This document shows, in pieces, positions 51,781 to 62,313 of a DNA stretch of 64,000 nt; within the stretch, counting starts at the first letter, position 1, and each line of letters opens with the position of its first letter. The notes below the pieces were generated by a model. The model did no database searches, was not told the origin of the DNA, and saw nothing but the letters and a program-made list of their open reading frames with translations. This stretch comes from an uncultured Roseburia sp. (GTDB taxonomy: Bacteria > Bacillota > Clostridia > Lachnospirales > Lachnospiraceae). A program made the position numbers and the translations under genes. Location of the stretch: the NCBI GenBank assembly GCA_947649645.1, contig CANSSP010000008.1, positions 1 to 64,000 on the forward strand, in the 5' to 3' direction.

Positions 51781-52722
51781 TCACAGCATCTTCTTTCTGC
51801 GCAAAAACAGCATTGTGACAATACAGATAAACAGCGTAACCGCACAGATAATCAGAAATCCATACGGCGTATCTGACAGCGGCATCCACCTCTCATCGAC
51901 GTTCATCCCGTAAATACCAGAGATGACTGTCGGAATCGCCATAACGATCGTTATGGAAGTCAGGTATTTCATCACATTGTTCAGCCTGTTGTCGAGAACC
52001 GCCGACATCAGTTCCCGCGTTCCGTTGATGATATCACGATAAATGGATGTCATCTCAATCGCCTGCTGGTTCTCCACGATCACATCGCCCAGAAGCTCCT
52101 TGTCTTCCGGATACTGTTCGAGACGCTTATACCGCGTCAGCCGGTCCAGCACAACCCCGTTCGCCCTCAGCGAAGTAGCAAAGTAAACAAGCGTCGATTC
52201 CAGATCGTGCAGATCGATCAGGTCCACGTCTTTCGTATTTTCCCCGATCCGCTCCTCAATCTCTGTCCGCTTTTTATCGATAATCCGCAGATTGATCTGA
52301 TAGGTCGCTGCAGCGCGGTACAAAATCTGATAGACGAAGCGCAGCCGTTTCTTTGTGCTGAACTCTTTTACGCGATTGTCCAGAAAATTCTTCAGAACCG
52401 GCGTATCCTCGGTGCAGATCGTCACAATGACATCCTGTGTCAGGATTATGCCGAGAGGTATCGTCGTGTACATCTGCTTCTTATGGCGAATCTCGGGCGT
52501 TGGAATGTCCACCAGAATCAGGGTATAACCGTCCTGTAGCTCAATACGGGAACTCTCTTCCTCGTCCAGCGCTGCCCTCACGTCGTCGATATCCACATTA
52601 AGCTCCCGGGAAATCTCTTCACATTCGTTGTCCGACGGATCGGTCATCTGCACCCATACGCCGCCCTCCAGCCGGTTCGCTTCGTGTAATATCTGATTAT
52701 CTGTCATAAAATACCGGATCAT
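51781..52722 (-). CDS. corA: CorA family divalent cation transporter
   Basis: CorA takes up Mg2+ (sometimes Co2+ or Ni2+) as a pentamer. The 313-residue protein has a large acidic cytoplasmic N-domain and two C-terminal membrane helices (about 250-305). The signature motif GIYGMNVDE lies between them. GGAGG nine bases before ATG 52722 supports the start. It stands between the pyruvate kinase-like gene and the DUF499 gene. Confidence 0.9.
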   Translation of the reverse strand: MIRYFMTDNQILHEANRLEGGVWVQMTDPSDNECEEISRELNVDIDDVRAALDEEESSRIELQDGYTLILVDIPTPEIRHKKQMYTTIPLGIILTQDVIVTICTEDTPVLKNFLDNRVKEFSTKKRLRFVYQILYRAAATYQINLRIIDKKRTEIEERIGENTKDVDLIDLHDLESTLVYFATSLRANGVVLDRLTRYKRLEQYPEDKELLGDVIVENQQAIEMTSIYRDIINGTRELMSAVLDNRLNNVMKYLTSITIVMAIPTVISGIYGMNVDERWMPLSDTPYGFLIICAVTLFICIVTMLFLRRKKML

Positions 52723-52811
52723 GACGCCCTGCCTCCTTTCCCTGGTTCATTTCCTTTTCTGGCCATTATCTTATTTATCATAACATCAACCGATCGTGCA
52801 AGTCAAACAGA

Positions 52812-55800
52812 CTATGCCTCAAATCCTGCCTGGTCAGCCTTCAGCGTCCGGCAGTTTTCCATTACGGCTCTGACGGTTCCCGGCGGAAACCCCTTTTTCG
52901 TCCGCGCAGTGATTTCCAGTGAAATCTCCACTTCGGCTCCTTCTGCGGAAGTCAGCAGACTGACCACCTCGTCCATCCACCGCTGCACCTCGCGGCCCAC
53001 CCGCGCATTATCCAGTTTCCGGTTCAGATAAAATCTGGTGTTCTTCGGCTCAGAAGGCGCTGCAGCTGCCCTGACGGACACCTCCTGCGCTTCCGCTTCA
53101 GGGAGCATTGTCCCTTCTCTCTTCTCTTCTGCCGGTAAATCCGGTCTGCGGCATGTCTTCGCCGACTCCTCAAGGAGCTGCTTTTGCGCTGTCGGAAGCT
53201 TTACGATATAATCGTCGGGACTGACGGAAAAAATCGTGGTTCCACATTTTATCCCTTCATACCTGCCTGCTTTATAAGAAGAAGCAAGGGCAAAAAACTC
53301 TCCGCCGCACACGCCTGCCCGGATGGTTTCCTCCAGCACATGAAAATCTGCAAGACGCGGAAGATACCCGTATGTTGTGATAAATTCCCACAATGTTCTG
53401 ACCTTTATATGTTCTTCTTCTTTCCAGAGAAGCTCATCCAGTTCCATCTTAAGAAGCGCAGGCCCCCAGGTTGTAATGATCTGTTCATTCTGAATCATTT
53501 TTTCTGCAGCCCTTGCCACAACCGGCTCCGTACCACCGCCGATCCGGTCAATATCCCAGACAACCCTGCCAGGATCCGACGCTCTGTCGATATATGGAAC
53601 CAGCAGCCACACATACGTTTCCTTCAGGCGCAGTTCCGCCGTCTCGTTGCTGCGCGCCACATTATTGCGCGTCTCCGTATTCTGGGCTGCGTCCAGATTC
53701 AATGTTTCGCGGTCCGCCATAATCGACTGCCACGCCAGCCACTCCCTGACTGCTTTTTCGAGGAAAATCAGTCCTTCCGCATCGGGTGCTATAAATGCCA
53801 GCATATTGCGGTAAACCCGCGGCGTCGTTCCCCGCCTGTTTAAAATCTCTTCTGCCCCGATAACGGCTTCCGGGCGTTCCTGTCCCTGCCGGTAAGCATG
53901 TTTTGTCTTTAAAATCACCAGACGGACTTTCTGCTCATCTGTCACCTCTTCGGACGTATCCGGGCAGATATGCAGTTCTGCAAAAGGTTTTGCCCTGCGG
54001 TATTTTTTCAGCCTTCGCCCGATCTCATCCTCCACCTCTGCGTCCGAAATCTGCGCCGCCCTCTCCATCGCCGTTTTACGCAGCGTCGGCCTTGTGTCAT
54101 ACCAGTAACGTTTTCCCGATATATCAGAGTAGAGATACGCCAGCGATTCACGCAGTGTATTAAGCGCATCATTAAAATCGGCAATATTCTCCCCCGGCAG
54201 GATCATGCCAAGCCGGATCCTTGCCGCTTCGATACCACGCACTTTCTGGGCACGGACCGTGGGCGCGCTGCCCAGCATGATCGTCCTGGCGGCGCGCCTC
54301 GCCGCCAGCTTCCGGCCATAACGGCTGGCGCTCTGATCAATCTGATACGGAATCGAATTTCTTCCGTCCACTTCACGGTCAATAATTCCGTTCCATGTTT
54401 CCGGGAGATAGTGCGTCAGCTCATCCCGCACCCTGGGAACATCCATGGTCAGAGACCCCGGCAGAATCATCGCGCCCGCATCGTTCGCCATCCACAGCTC
54501 GTGAATCACGGCCGCCATCAGACGCAAAACGCCGCGCGTTCTCTGAAATGTCTCGATTGAAGCCCAGTCCTCGTATAACCGGTCAAAAATCTCAGGGTGG
54601 ATCGGATAACATGATATCAGTCGTTCTCTATATCCCGCCTCTTTCGTCTCCGGCGGAAAATCCGCCGCATTTTCCCGGTACATCCGGCTAAACGCTGCGC
54701 AGACCTCATCTCTTGCCGCCTCGTCTCTGCAATCCAGAAACAATCTCCTTCTCACCACTTCAAACCCTTCATGCGCGGCGACCGGCTTCCAGATCGACTC
54801 CTTCCTGCCAAATGTGTGTTCGATCGCCGCCAGGGCCCTCCTGCCGCCTTCCCCTTCCCCGATTTCAATATCAGACTCGGGAATCGACGCCACCACAAGA
54901 CTGTTTTTACTTGCGGACGCAGCCTCTGTAATCTGCTGGATAAACGCAATCAGATTGTCAAAAGACCCTGCCGGCAGTCCGTCGACGCCGTAAAGCACCT
55001 TCGCATATGACACAAGCTCATCGATCAGGATAAGGCATGTCCCGCAGGCGTCAAACACCTCCTTGAGCGCTACACTGCCAGGTGCAACCCCTTTTTTGTC
55101 TGCTTCCTTCACCAGATCATATATTTCCGGTTTTCCGGCCGAAACCGCGAGCTGCGCAGCCATCTCTCCCCATATCGTGTGTATCTTTATACCGGGAATC
55201 TGTGACTCAAGCCTGCATCTGGAAGGATTTAATGCCGAACCGACCAGTACGGCCACGTTTACCCTGGGCAGGCACTCTACCCCCGCCCGCGCCAGAACGG
55301 GCAGAAGAACGGGCACTTTTTCAAGCGGCAGTCCGCCGCGCGACATATGATAAAGCGCGAGCAGACTGTGTGTTTTCCCGCCTCCAAAAGCCGTTTTCAG
55401 CTGCAGTACCGGATCCCCGTCCTTTCCGTCAAAACGGCGAAGCGCCTGCACAAGCAGTCCCGCGATCCCCTCCGTGATATAGGTGCGGGCAAAAAACTCA
55501 ACCGGATCGCGATACTCAAACGCGCCTTCGGAGCGCGCCACCTGTGAGAGATCCGCGGCAAACTCCGCATTCAGATACTTGCCCTGCGCGACATCCGGGT
55601 GAGGCTCAATCACATCTCTCCAGCTCGGCAGCCGTTCTCCGCTTGGCGCCTTAAGAACGGCTGCCATTCCCTCTCCATGTCCCGGCCGTATCGTCACACG
55701 TGTCACATTCCCCGATCCCATACCCGAACCATACCTTAATTCCCGCAGAAGAGAGCGGATCTCCTCGGCTCCCTCCATGTCGATTCCCTCACACAGCCTG

Positions 55801-56168
55801 GACATGGTATCCAGCGCTCTCCACGTATCCCCCTCCGAAAAGTCGTCTCCGCCGATATGTGCGGCCTTGTTGCGCACTCCCATCAGCTCCTTCGCCCAGG
55901 TCCGATAATCCTGCGAAAACTTTCTCTTAAAAACTGCCTGCCACTGCCGGTCAAAAATCCGGAGACAGTTGGCAAAATCAAGAGATCCTGCCAGTTCCTC
56001 CCGTCCGCCGGATTTCGGGAGATCCCTCTCCTGATCGGGAAGGATGGATAAGACTTTCTCCCACCACGTTTCCCCGTATTCACGGCTCAGTTCTTCCGCG
56101 ACATAGTCCGCCAGCAAAGGATGCAGGATCCGAAACCCCTTTTGCACATATTCCACGTTTTCTGCCAT
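52812..56168 (-). CDS. HEPN (Swt1-like) plus DUF499 ATPase, anti-phage-associated
   Basis: The 1118-residue protein begins with a Swt1-type HEPN domain (about 1-125). Its catalytic-type RNase motif R-x4-H is intact (Arg99 to His104 in GVRNKAAHIG). The DUF499 P-loop ATPase follows, with Walker A TAFGGGKTHSLLAL (about 259-272) and a Walker B-like CLILIDELVSYAK. Proteins of this kind occur beside DUF1156 methyltransferases in phage-defence clusters. Here the DUF1156 gene lies 29 bp upstream, and GAGGAGG precedes the start. A HEPN RNase acting as a toxin is inferred from the motif. Partner helicase, PLD nuclease and DUF3780 genes are not present nearby. Confidence 0.82.
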   Translation of the reverse strand: MAENVEYVQKGFRILHPLLADYVAEELSREYGETWWEKVLSILPDQERDLPKSGGREELAGSLDFANCLRIFDRQWQAVFKRKFSQDYRTWAKELMGVRNKAAHIGGDDFSEGDTWRALDTMSRLCEGIDMEGAEEIRSLLRELRYGSGMGSGNVTRVTIRPGHGEGMAAVLKAPSGERLPSWRDVIEPHPDVAQGKYLNAEFAADLSQVARSEGAFEYRDPVEFFARTYITEGIAGLLVQALRRFDGKDGDPVLQLKTAFGGGKTHSLLALYHMSRGGLPLEKVPVLLPVLARAGVECLPRVNVAVLVGSALNPSRCRLESQIPGIKIHTIWGEMAAQLAVSAGKPEIYDLVKEADKKGVAPGSVALKEVFDACGTCLILIDELVSYAKVLYGVDGLPAGSFDNLIAFIQQITEAASASKNSLVVASIPESDIEIGEGEGGRRALAAIEHTFGRKESIWKPVAAHEGFEVVRRRLFLDCRDEAARDEVCAAFSRMYRENAADFPPETKEAGYRERLISCYPIHPEIFDRLYEDWASIETFQRTRGVLRLMAAVIHELWMANDAGAMILPGSLTMDVPRVRDELTHYLPETWNGIIDREVDGRNSIPYQIDQSASRYGRKLAARRAARTIMLGSAPTVRAQKVRGIEAARIRLGMILPGENIADFNDALNTLRESLAYLYSDISGKRYWYDTRPTLRKTAMERAAQISDAEVEDEIGRRLKKYRRAKPFAELHICPDTSEEVTDEQKVRLVILKTKHAYRQGQERPEAVIGAEEILNRRGTTPRVYRNMLAFIAPDAEGLIFLEKAVREWLAWQSIMADRETLNLDAAQNTETRNNVARSNETAELRLKETYVWLLVPYIDRASDPGRVVWDIDRIGGGTEPVVARAAEKMIQNEQIITTWGPALLKMELDELLWKEEEHIKVRTLWEFITTYGYLPRLADFHVLEETIRAGVCGGEFFALASSYKAGRYEGIKCGTTIFSVSPDDYIVKLPTAQKQLLEESAKTCRRPDLPAEEKREGTMLPEAEAQEVSVRAAAAPSEPKNTRFYLNRKLDNARVGREVQRWMDEVVSLLTSAEGAEVEISLEITARTKKGFPPGTVRAVMENCRTLKADQAGFEA

Positions 56169-56197
56169 CTCCCCGGGACCTCCTCTTTCCGTTTTTC

Positions 56198-58942
56198 TTA
56201 TTTTATCAGATCGCTCAGACTTATCTGCCCCACTCCCGTCTTCAGAGCCGCGGCACGCGATTTAATCTGCGGCCACGAAACTACGAATGCATTGTATGCA
56301 TACGCCTCCTGTGCCCAGCTATGACGTTCCGCAATGGTATAGAGACGATACGCCAGATCTTTCGCCCGTTCGGGCGCGGCATCATACATCGGAGCAATCA
56401 TCGCAGCGCATCCCTCTATCCCGCCTCTTTCCATCGCAAGCGTAAGCTGCTGGCAGAGCAGCCAGGCAGACGCCGTGCTGTCAACACGTTCCGGAAGGCT
56501 TTCCCGATCGGTCAGATGCACCACCCTTTTTCTGGCAAATACCAGTCCCTTCGCCGCTAAAGATGCGACGGACGTATTTTTTGCCCTTGCCAGTGTATCC
56601 GCATCTCCAAACTCCACATTATCAAATGCCGCCTGCGTGAACAGTTCCACACAGAAACGGGTATCCCGGTCCAGATCTTCCCCCTGTTCATAAAAGAAAG
56701 CGTCGATTTCCTGATTGATCATCTGAAGCGCAGTGCGCACGCTCATACGGCTTCCGTCCGCCTCCAGTACGCCCGCATATTTTGAGAAGACCGCCATTCC
56801 GGGACCGATCGCAGACTGAGCCAGATCCACAGGCGCGATATTACTTTTCTGCAATTGTTTCAAGGCCGGTTTTAACTCTCGTTTTAACTCATTTAAAAAG
56901 TTTCTCCTGGTACAGACGGGCGCGTCCGCACTCCGTTTCCTGCACACCAGCACAATCGAAGATGCCAGTGCGTTTACCGCTCCCTTTAACCCCTTTGTCC
57001 GCTCTGTGCGGACCGGCCATGTTCCCGTCAGAGAAAACCCGGCCATAAGGACTGCTTCCAGAAATGTCTCCCATCCCGGACCGCTCGTCCCCTCTCCGTC
57101 CCTGTCCGTCTGCTTAAACGCATAATATATCGTAACCGGGAACGCCGGGTGCGCCTGTCTGGCAAGCTTTAGCATCGCCGCTTTCATTCCGTCCAGAAAG
57201 AACCGGTCAGCCTCATTCTTTCCGCCGTGGCGGTACGGCGTCGCCACCAGTTCTTCTGCTTTTGGAACCAGCATGGTTGCAAACAGATCCGGATATACTT
57301 TTTTTAGACATTGTCTGAGCCATACATAAAAAAAATCGGACAGATCCGCATAGCCGATGTTGTCATAGTAGGGCGGATCCGTCGAAATGATTTTATGGAT
57401 CGAAAGCTCCTGTGTCTGCGCGTCCGCCTGCACTGCTTTTCCTTCTTTTTCAGGATCACCGATCGCCTGCGCAGCCCATTCCACCGTCGATGCAATGTTG
57501 AGCGAACCGTCCAGTGTATTTGCCTCTGCAAAGTCCCACACCATCGGAAGCGCCTGTCTTCCGAACGCCTGCGCGACGTTTTCATTTGTTTTATTCCACC
57601 CGCAGATTGTACAGGAATACCTGGCAAGCTGACTGATTCCGCAGGCCAGATATGTTTCTATCGCCTCCGCATAAGCCTTGCTTCCGCCATCCGCAATCAC
57701 CCTCTCACCTGCCTCCGTGACCAGGTCACAGAACGTATTGAGCGCTTTTCGCTGCCTGTCGGTAAAAAGCTGCCAGAATTCCTTCATGCCAAAAGCGGGG
57801 GGACTGAACCACCGTGGGTTGGTCGGCAGCTCCCCTTCCGGGCGCTTATGAGAAACCACAGCTTCCGCTGCCCTGATCTGCTCCTTTGTGGCCGGCAGAT
57901 ACAGCCGCCCTTTCCTGCTGTCAGCGACGACACACAGCAGCTGCATACCCATTTCCCCTTTTGCCGCATTCTGCTTGACATAATCGTCTGTCGTCAGCTG
58001 TCCGCATTTCGGACAGCGAAATATCGCCCCCCGTCCCGCCTTGTATGACTCCTTCTCTTTCGGGCATTTTCCTTTGTGTATTTTAAAACGCACATTCTGA
58101 CCGGCCACAACCGGTTCCATCCATGCCTCTTTCCCCTTTTTTGAGGAGAGTACGAACGTACTCGCCAGTGGCATCAAACAGTCGCAGGCCGGATTCTGGC
58201 ATTTCATCGTCCTCGCCCAGATCCACGCTATCACAGGATGATACTCGCCCGACTCGTCAACCGCGGGAGGATACATCTCCCCGATTCTCTTTTTTGCCTC
58301 CAGCCGCATCCACTTTCCGTAATATCTCACATCGTCCCTGAGGCCCGACGCGCCGCTCCACTCTCCTTCAAGAAGGTTCCGCACCTCCGGATTCACCGGC
58401 TCCGCTCCCAAAAACCGATATGGCAGCTCTGTCATCGCCTTATTAATCAGCACTGCCACCGGATTTAAATCGGAAGCATTCGAAACCAGCCCCAGCCTCT
58501 GTGCCTCCAGCGGAATACCGCCGCCGCCTGCAAACGGGTCGTGAAACTCCGGCATCTGATTTTTGTCAAAAAGCTCCGGAGCCCCGTTTTTCTCCCCATA
58601 CTCGCAGTAGCGTTCCCAGCTTTTTTTTATCGCGTCCCTTGCCTCCTGCATGACCGCTTCATTGTCCCGGTTTTCCCACCGCACAATTTTTTTTAAAATA
58701 TCATAAAGTCTTTTCCGCTCCTCCTCCTGCTCTTTCTCCGTGGGAAAAAGAACGGGAAAAGAAGACGGATCGTCCACAAGCTGTGCAAAAAGTACCGCAC
58801 GGGCCGCCGCCAGAGGTCTTCGCGCCCACCAGAGATGCAGACTCCTCGGATGTCCCTTTAAAAATGGATTTTTCTCCTGCAGACATCCCTCATTGATCAC
58901 CGACAGCGGCAGCGCTACTTCGATTAGTTTCTTACACGCCAT
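56198..58942 (-). CDS. DUF1156 DNA methyltransferase, anti-phage-associated
   Basis: The 914-residue protein starts with the DUF1156 signature (HPRSLHLWWARRPLAAARAV). It has HDPFAGGGGIPLEAQRLG as the SAM loop, several CxxC zinc-ribbon-like pairs (MKCQNPACDCLM, FRCPKCGQL), and the catalytic DPPYYDNIGYADLSDFFYVW. The DPPY motif marks an exocyclic amino (adenine N6 or cytosine N4) DNA methyltransferase. The start follows AAGGGA by 9 bases, overlapping the end of the GH3 gene (5-bp gap). It would protect host DNA if the cluster acts as a restriction-like defence. No nuclease is visible except the HEPN domain of its neighbour. Confidence 0.85.
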   Translation of the reverse strand: MACKKLIEVALPLSVINEGCLQEKNPFLKGHPRSLHLWWARRPLAAARAVLFAQLVDDPSSFPVLFPTEKEQEEERKRLYDILKKIVRWENRDNEAVMQEARDAIKKSWERYCEYGEKNGAPELFDKNQMPEFHDPFAGGGGIPLEAQRLGLVSNASDLNPVAVLINKAMTELPYRFLGAEPVNPEVRNLLEGEWSGASGLRDDVRYYGKWMRLEAKKRIGEMYPPAVDESGEYHPVIAWIWARTMKCQNPACDCLMPLASTFVLSSKKGKEAWMEPVVAGQNVRFKIHKGKCPKEKESYKAGRGAIFRCPKCGQLTTDDYVKQNAAKGEMGMQLLCVVADSRKGRLYLPATKEQIRAAEAVVSHKRPEGELPTNPRWFSPPAFGMKEFWQLFTDRQRKALNTFCDLVTEAGERVIADGGSKAYAEAIETYLACGISQLARYSCTICGWNKTNENVAQAFGRQALPMVWDFAEANTLDGSLNIASTVEWAAQAIGDPEKEGKAVQADAQTQELSIHKIISTDPPYYDNIGYADLSDFFYVWLRQCLKKVYPDLFATMLVPKAEELVATPYRHGGKNEADRFFLDGMKAAMLKLARQAHPAFPVTIYYAFKQTDRDGEGTSGPGWETFLEAVLMAGFSLTGTWPVRTERTKGLKGAVNALASSIVLVCRKRSADAPVCTRRNFLNELKRELKPALKQLQKSNIAPVDLAQSAIGPGMAVFSKYAGVLEADGSRMSVRTALQMINQEIDAFFYEQGEDLDRDTRFCVELFTQAAFDNVEFGDADTLARAKNTSVASLAAKGLVFARKRVVHLTDRESLPERVDSTASAWLLCQQLTLAMERGGIEGCAAMIAPMYDAAPERAKDLAYRLYTIAERHSWAQEAYAYNAFVVSWPQIKSRAAALKTGVGQISLSDLIK

Positions 58943-58947
58943 GTCTT

Positions 58948-61182
58948 TTATTCCCTTTTCCGGTATTTTTCCGCCCGGCCGTCACAAATTACACCGTGCC
59001 AGCCCAGTCCAAAGCCAAAATCGTACGTATTTCCCACGCTGTCCCTATACGGAATCAGATCAAATCCAGCGTCTTCCGCATGCTCCTCAACTGTCCTCAT
59101 ATCTCTGGGGAGCTGCACCGGCAGCAGTCCGTCCGGCTGCGCCTTTCCCGTAATCAGATCAAACAGCACTTCCCGCTGAACGCCAAAATCAACCAGAATC
59201 GCATCCGCATACGGCTCGAACTCTGCCAGAACAGCCGGATGGTGCATCCTGATGCAGACGATGACAGGCCTCTCGCCCATTTCCTCTTTCGTCTTCCGTA
59301 CCAGATCCAGATCCGACTCATTTGCCGCTCTGTTTATCTTTCCACAATAACTCCTGTTTCGAAAACTTTCCCTGAAATCTCCGCCCGCAACGCTGTGTTT
59401 TCTGGCGTATTCGGCACGGTATGGCCGGTACTGCAGCATGACCGGGAGATATCCGTTTCCACCGGCCTCCACGTCTGCCTCCGAATATCCGTCCGAAAGA
59501 GGACTTTCGATGAACACAATCGCTGCCTCTGCGTCTGCCGGATCCGAAACCCGCTCAAAGTAAGGGTCCGTCTGCATATCCGAAACCGGATTTATCTCTT
59601 CTCCGGCCACCGGCGTGCGGAAAAAACTTTTTCTGGCCGCAATACGCCGGCTGGGAATATATACCTTCCGCCTCTCCCGGATGGGCAGGACATCTTTATT
59701 TTTCAGCATTACCACAGACTTCAGCTGCGCCTCATACCCTTCTTTCCGGAATGTCTCACAGTTCACTATCTTTTTGCTCTCTTCCGGATCCAGGTATGGA
59801 TTTTCAAACAGTCCGCAGCGGAACATATTTAACAAAAGACGCACCGCCGACGCTTCCATACGGCTGCGCATCTGCTCCTCTCCGTACTTTTCACAGCCAA
59901 TACGGTACGCCTCCAGAATCGGCCGGCTGTCGGAATTGCCACCGAACTGGTCAACGCCGTTTTCCAGCGCGAGCAGATGCCGGCCGGCCTCCGACAAATC
60001 CTCCACGCCGTAACACCTGCTGCCAAAAGAATCGATCGTTTCCGCAGGATCCTGTGTGATTCCCCAGTCTGTACAGACGACGCCCTCAAATCCGAACTTC
60101 TCACGGAGCAGATCGTGAATGATATAATGACTGTAGGAATTGCCCACGTTTTTTCCATCTTTTGTGTCAACATCCCAGGAAACAGTGTAATACGGCATAA
60201 CGGAAGCCGCCTGCCCTGTCGGTCCGTCCAGCTTAAACACCCCTTTTGTAAACGGAACCAGGTGGTCATTAAACCTCCCGCCCGGATAAACAGCATATTT
60301 TCCAAACGGATAATGCGCGTCTCTTCCCCCTTCGCAGGGACCGCCGCCAGGCCAGTGTTTTGCCATAGCGCACACGCTGTCCCTTCCCCATCCGTCTTCA
60401 CTGCCTTCTGTCGTCTGTATCCCGTCACAATATGCCTTTCCATAAGCCGCGACCATCTCAGGATGTACACTGTAAGTGTCCTCCACACGCATCCACCGGG
60501 GCTCCGTGGCCAGGTCAGTCTGCGGAGAGAGCGCCGTCGCAATCCCTAATGCCCGATATTCTTTTGCGACCACCTCTCCGAACCGTTTACAAAGCTCTTC
60601 CGAAAAAGCAGCGCCAAGCCCCAGCCCGTCCGGCCATCTGGAAACCTGACAGCCGTTCCCCTTAAACTCGGCCCCTGCGTCCGCCCCGTGCCTGGGATCG
60701 CTCGAAAAATTGATCGGAACACCAAACGGCTGGCTTTCCGCAAACTTCTGCATCTCATTATTCCACTTTACGGCCGTGTCCACATCCGCCATACGCAGAA
60801 CCAGCACGTGGCGCACCCGGTCTTCTCCAAGAAATTTTATCTGCTGGTCCGTAAGACAGAATGGCTCCTTTCCGCTCTCCTCAAATGCTTTTCCGTCATA
60901 GGTCGACACAAAAGGGCCGGCTGCCTGTCCCGGCACCATCTGGTGAGGCGAATACATCATCAGTCCGACGATCGACTCAACCGGCAGCCTTCCCGCCAGA
61001 TCACGCGCCCGCTCTTTTGCAGGCAATCTCCAGTCTTCATAGGGGAGAAGCTTGTCCGTCTTTGCCAGATTCCGGAACACATACCCGTCCTCGATGATCA
61101 CATCATCATCCATTGTCCCGATCTGCGGCCCGCCCTCGTTCTGATAGCTGATATAAGCTCCGTTTTCTTTTCTGGTATACAT
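58948..61182 (-). CDS. glycoside hydrolase family 3 enzyme
   Basis: The 744-residue protein has the GH3 barrel, with LSPQTDLATEPRWMR, AKHWPGGGPC and the nucleophile region FEGVVCTDWGIT (Asp). The C-terminal domain follows (VVMLKNKDVLPI, and VDFGVQREVLFDLITGKAQP). Most such enzymes are beta-glucosidases or related exo-glycosidases. No signal peptide is seen, so it is cytoplasmic. GGAG six bases before ATG 61182 excludes a longer reading. Its end is 5 bp from the DUF1156 start, which suggests cotranscription with the DUF1156/DUF499 pair. Confidence 0.87.
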   Translation of the reverse strand: MYTRKENGAYISYQNEGGPQIGTMDDDVIIEDGYVFRNLAKTDKLLPYEDWRLPAKERARDLAGRLPVESIVGLMMYSPHQMVPGQAAGPFVSTYDGKAFEESGKEPFCLTDQQIKFLGEDRVRHVLVLRMADVDTAVKWNNEMQKFAESQPFGVPINFSSDPRHGADAGAEFKGNGCQVSRWPDGLGLGAAFSEELCKRFGEVVAKEYRALGIATALSPQTDLATEPRWMRVEDTYSVHPEMVAAYGKAYCDGIQTTEGSEDGWGRDSVCAMAKHWPGGGPCEGGRDAHYPFGKYAVYPGGRFNDHLVPFTKGVFKLDGPTGQAASVMPYYTVSWDVDTKDGKNVGNSYSHYIIHDLLREKFGFEGVVCTDWGITQDPAETIDSFGSRCYGVEDLSEAGRHLLALENGVDQFGGNSDSRPILEAYRIGCEKYGEEQMRSRMEASAVRLLLNMFRCGLFENPYLDPEESKKIVNCETFRKEGYEAQLKSVVMLKNKDVLPIRERRKVYIPSRRIAARKSFFRTPVAGEEINPVSDMQTDPYFERVSDPADAEAAIVFIESPLSDGYSEADVEAGGNGYLPVMLQYRPYRAEYARKHSVAGGDFRESFRNRSYCGKINRAANESDLDLVRKTKEEMGERPVIVCIRMHHPAVLAEFEPYADAILVDFGVQREVLFDLITGKAQPDGLLPVQLPRDMRTVEEHAEDAGFDLIPYRDSVGNTYDFGFGLGWHGVICDGRAEKYRKRE

Positions 61183-61333
61183 CTTTTTCTCCTTTTCCCG
61201 ACATCTCTCCCGGCATCTTTCACAGCCGGTCTGCCGCAGTTGTCCCGTCTCCGCTGCCGCGATACTATAATAATACCAAAAACAACGGCCGCTGCAAATA
61301 GAAATAAAAAAGAAATACCTGTGCCGTACAGAC

Positions 61334-61362
61334 AAAATCACCCGCCTGCAAAAGCAGACGGG
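61334..61362 (-). terminator. terminator after the lipoprotein gene
   Basis: CCCGCCTGC (61341-61349) and GCAGACGGG (61354-61362) pair with one mismatch around AAAA; the minus transcript continues TGATTTTGTC. Confidence 0.5.
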
Positions 61363-61393
61363 CATGTATTACAGTCCGGTTTTCGCGGTCTCT

Positions 61394-61609
61394 CTATTCC
61401 GTAGCGCCCTCTTCAAGCTCGTTTTGTAAGTCCAGAAGGCTCTCCGCGCCTGCATTTTTCCCCTCTTCCCTCTCCTGCTGCACTGTATTGGGTTCCATTT
61501 CCTGCACTGCGCCTCCCTCACCGGCATCCTTATCCGCATCATCTGAAGTACAAGCCGCAAAAGACAGACAGAGTAAAAGTCCGATGAAAGCAATATATTT
61601 CTTTTTCAT
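61394..61609 (-). CDS. small lipoprotein
   Basis: The 71-residue product has a lipoprotein signal (MKKKYIAFIGLLLCLSFAAC, Cys20 as the lipidation site) followed by a highly acidic, Glu/Asp/Gln-rich tail without structure. It has GGAG eight bases upstream of its ATG. Function is unknown. It lies between the GH3 gene and rubrerythrin, and the terminator at 61334-61362 follows it. Confidence 0.7.
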   Translation of the reverse strand: MKKKYIAFIGLLLCLSFAACTSDDADKDAGEGGAVQEMEPNTVQQEREEGKNAGAESLLDLQNELEEGATE

Positions 61610-61731
61610 GATCCTATCCTCTCCTTTCGATTCATCATAACCGTATTATAATACATGATCTGCATTCTGACCACCTTTTCCATACTCTATGCTGCGCCTC
61701 TGACCAGCCCGTGCCAGATTCCGGAAACGGA

Positions 61732-62274
61732 TTAATAATTTTCTTCATGCAGCTCGAAATAGCTCTGCGGATGATTGCAGGCCGGGCATATTTCAGGCGC
61801 CTTTGTTCCGACGACAATATGTCCACAGTTGCGGCATTCCCATACTTTGACCTCGCTTTTTTCAAATACCGCTGCCGTCTCTGCATTTTTCAGCAAAGCA
61901 CGGTACCTTTCCTCATGGTGCTTCTCGATGGCTCCCACAAGTCTGAATTTTGCTGCAAGCTCGGGGAATCCTTCGGCCTCTGCCGTCCTGGCAAAATCTT
62001 CGTACATATTTGTCCACTCATCGTTTTCACCGTCCGCGGCTGCCGCAAGATTTTCCTTTGTATCACCAATTCCACTCAGCTCCTTAAACCACATCTTCGC
62101 ATGCTCTTTTTCATTGTCCGCCGTCTTCAGAAATAGTGCAGCAATCTGCTCATAGCCTTCCTTTCTGGCCACCGAGGCAAAATAGGTATACTTATTTCTC
62201 GCCTGCGATTCCCCTGCAAATGCCGTCTCCAAATTCTTTTCTGTCTGTGTTCCTGCATATTTTGTTGTTTTCAT
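61732..62274 (-). CDS. rbr: rubrerythrin
   Basis: Rubrerythrin reduces hydrogen peroxide in anaerobes. The 180-residue protein has the four-helix diiron domain ([29 protein letters not shown], and [13 protein letters not shown]) and the C-terminal rubredoxin-like iron site ([12 protein letters not shown] and [10 protein letters not shown]). The promoter at 62314-62342 is close upstream. It supports an anaerobic lifestyle. Confidence 0.95.
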   Translation of the reverse strand: MKTTKYAGTQTEKNLETAFAGESQARNKYTYFASVARKEGYEQIAALFLKTADNEKEHAKMWFKELSGIGDTKENLAAAADGENDEWTNMYEDFARTAEAEGFPELAAKFRLVGAIEKHHEERYRALLKNAETAAVFEKSEVKVWECRNCGHIVVGTKAPEICPACNHPQSYFELHEENY

Positions 62275-62313
62275 GCGTTTCTCCTTCTCTTTTTCTGTCT
62301 GAATTATTTTTAA

